Of a stretch of DNA of 64,000 nt, positions 62,601 through 64,000 are shown in pieces (the first letter of the stretch is position 1; the number at the start of each line of letters is the position of its first letter). The position numbers and the translations under genes are program-made. The DNA lies in the NCBI GenBank assembly GCA_035235625.1, contig CP141140.1, positions 37,505,351 to 37,569,350 on the forward strand, read 5' to 3'. This DNA comes from Saururus chinensis. Its lineage: Eukaryota; Streptophyta; Magnoliopsida; Piperales; Saururaceae. The notes beneath the pieces are model-generated. The model made no database searches and was not told where the DNA came from. It worked only from the letters and a program-made list of their open reading frames with translations.

Positions 62601-63953
62601 TTGTATTTCAGCCCAGACGTTTGATGCTCTATTGAGAGTGTTGTAAGTTTTTGCCCTTATGGGCACTGTATGTATTTCTGCCTACAGATGGCACTATATG
62701 TTCTGTCCAAGAGTGGCATTGTAAGATTCATGCCCAATAGTTGCACCGTATGTTTTCCTCCCTTGTTGGCATTGTATGGCCCCAAATAGTGGGCATTTGT
62801 GTGCTCAGGTAAGTAGTATCATAGATATACTCTTACCTGTTTGATCCTATGCCCCATGAGCATAGGTGTGCTTTGCCTTCGAAAAAGTCCATGGCGTCTA
62901 ATTGCTCTCTAAAAGTTAAGGTGACACCCCAGAGGCATTCCCTTCCTTTCTAATGTTGGAGCTTAGTAATGGTAATGAGCTTCAGTTGTTGGTAGTATGT
63001 GTACAACAATAAGAGTAAGTTATGTGCATCAAATTTCGAGTAAGCAGTATGTGTAAGATTCAGAGTAAGTGTAAATGTGAGCTTCTAAGGAAGACGTAAA
63101 AGTACGTTTATGCGTAAGAGTAAGATTATACGAGTAAGGTCATACAAGTAAGTTCGTACGAATAAGGTCGTATAGTATGCATATGTTGTAAGTGTAAGTG
63201 TACAATTATACGAGTAAGTTGGTAAGACTCTGATTAAGAGTGTAAATGTAAGAGTATGACATAAGAGTAAGTATAAGTTTAGCTAGTACGATGATTTGTG
63301 TATGAGAACATATTTATGTTTTATATTTTGTTTACTTCATGTGTGGTTGTATGAATGCATCTATGTATGAACTTACAAAGTTCATTGATTTATTTCTCCT
63401 ATTGAGTATTTTCCTACTGAGTATAAAAATACTCATTACCTTATTTTTTAGCCCCGTGGTGCTGGAGGCTTGTGCAGGTTGTATTGGAGAGCTCTTGGAG
63501 GGATGCTCATTCTGCGATGGATTATTTCCCCTTTGACTCAGGTATATCCTCGACTCAATGCGAGTATATTTTTTTGCCACATCTAATGTATTGGGTGAGA
63601 TGAGATTAAAAGTGTTAATATTTCTGGACTTGTAATTTGGATTAGATAGTGGACTGTTTATAGGACTTGTACTCAGGGATGCATGGGATAGATTTATATT
63701 TAATATCCATGATCATGGTAATTTATTCGTATGTTTGATTTCGAGTAACGCCTGAAGATGTTTGGTTTGGTTGTACAATGTTTGATCGAATGAGGACAAA
63801 TTTGGATGGGAAAATTGATGTTTAGTGTTTTAAATTATAAACGATTTTCACATATTTTGTATTTCATCATTTTTCCTCGATTTATAGCTGTTATATGGCA
63901 AAAAATTTTCGTGAATTTTAAAGAAAATATGAGGAAAAATCCCGAGCGTTACA
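59520..63953 (-). mobile_element. Solo LTR of 4.4 kb, same family as 10877-15622, opposite orientation
   Basis: Read on the minus strand it starts TGTAACGCTCGGGATTTTTC (63953) and runs to the segment GAAAAATCTGGGACATTATA (59520), matching the other LTR nearly end to end. Flanks CTGAG (59515-59519) and CTAAG (63954-63958) fit a 5-bp target duplication with one change. No coding region is attached. The GC-rich middle (about 59.75-61.5 kb) gives long open frames such as 59657-60166 that are not genes. Confidence 0.78.
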
Positions 63954-64000
63954 CTAAGTCCCTACAAGTGTTTTGTGCTCTTACTCAACACAAACTTGAT

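Overview
The window is nuclear DNA from a flowering plant, and most of it is a graveyard of nested transposable elements. The evidence is families typical of plants: a Mutator-like transposase with a SWIM zinc finger, a two-gene PIF/Harbinger element, Athila-type Ty3/gypsy and Maximus/SIRE-like Ty1/copia LTR retrotransposons, a dirigent gene, and a BRUTUS-like hemerythrin exon. The GC-rich dirigent gene in AT-rich surroundings hints weakly at a monocot, but I cannot name a genus. I see no bacterial or organellar genes, no rRNA and no convincing tRNA.

Layout. 1-4.47 kb: Mutator-like transposase on the minus strand (two exons, one in-frame TAG). 4.5-5.4 kb: dirigent gene on the minus strand with TATA box and paired G-boxes; a TAG removes its last eight residues. 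5.87-17.10 kb: a PIF/Harbinger transposon with matching ends and TTA target duplications, inserted in one half of an 81-bp tandem duplication. It holds decayed transposase and Myb/SANT genes, an exon-like piece that may be captured host sequence, and a 4.7-kb solo LTR. 18.6 kb: a second Mutator-like fragment. 20.2-21.9 kb: another solo LTR with a hairpin minisatellite.

23.15-43.84 kb: a broken Athila-lineage element on the minus strand, split at 28.70/40.03 kb by an 11.3-kb Ty1/copia element that keeps both LTRs, the primer-binding site and a GAAAT target duplication. 44.95-49.47 kb: a second Athila-lineage fragment on the plus strand, head to head with the first. 49.5-57 kb: mostly unassigned AT-rich sequence, with a possible LTR end, a small copia-like fragment, a 110-bp tandem repeat and a decayed BRUTUS-like first exon. 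57.69-59.63 kb: a tandem duplication of just under 1 kb whose edge lies inside a 4.4-kb solo LTR (59.52-63.95 kb) of the same family as the one at 10.9-15.6 kb, in opposite orientation.

The genes do not form a pathway. The only nearly intact host gene is the dirigent gene. The record here is one of insertion order: tandem duplication, then PIF, then solo LTR in the first third; Athila, then copia in the middle; solo LTR, then tandem duplication at the end. I did not find a new biological system.
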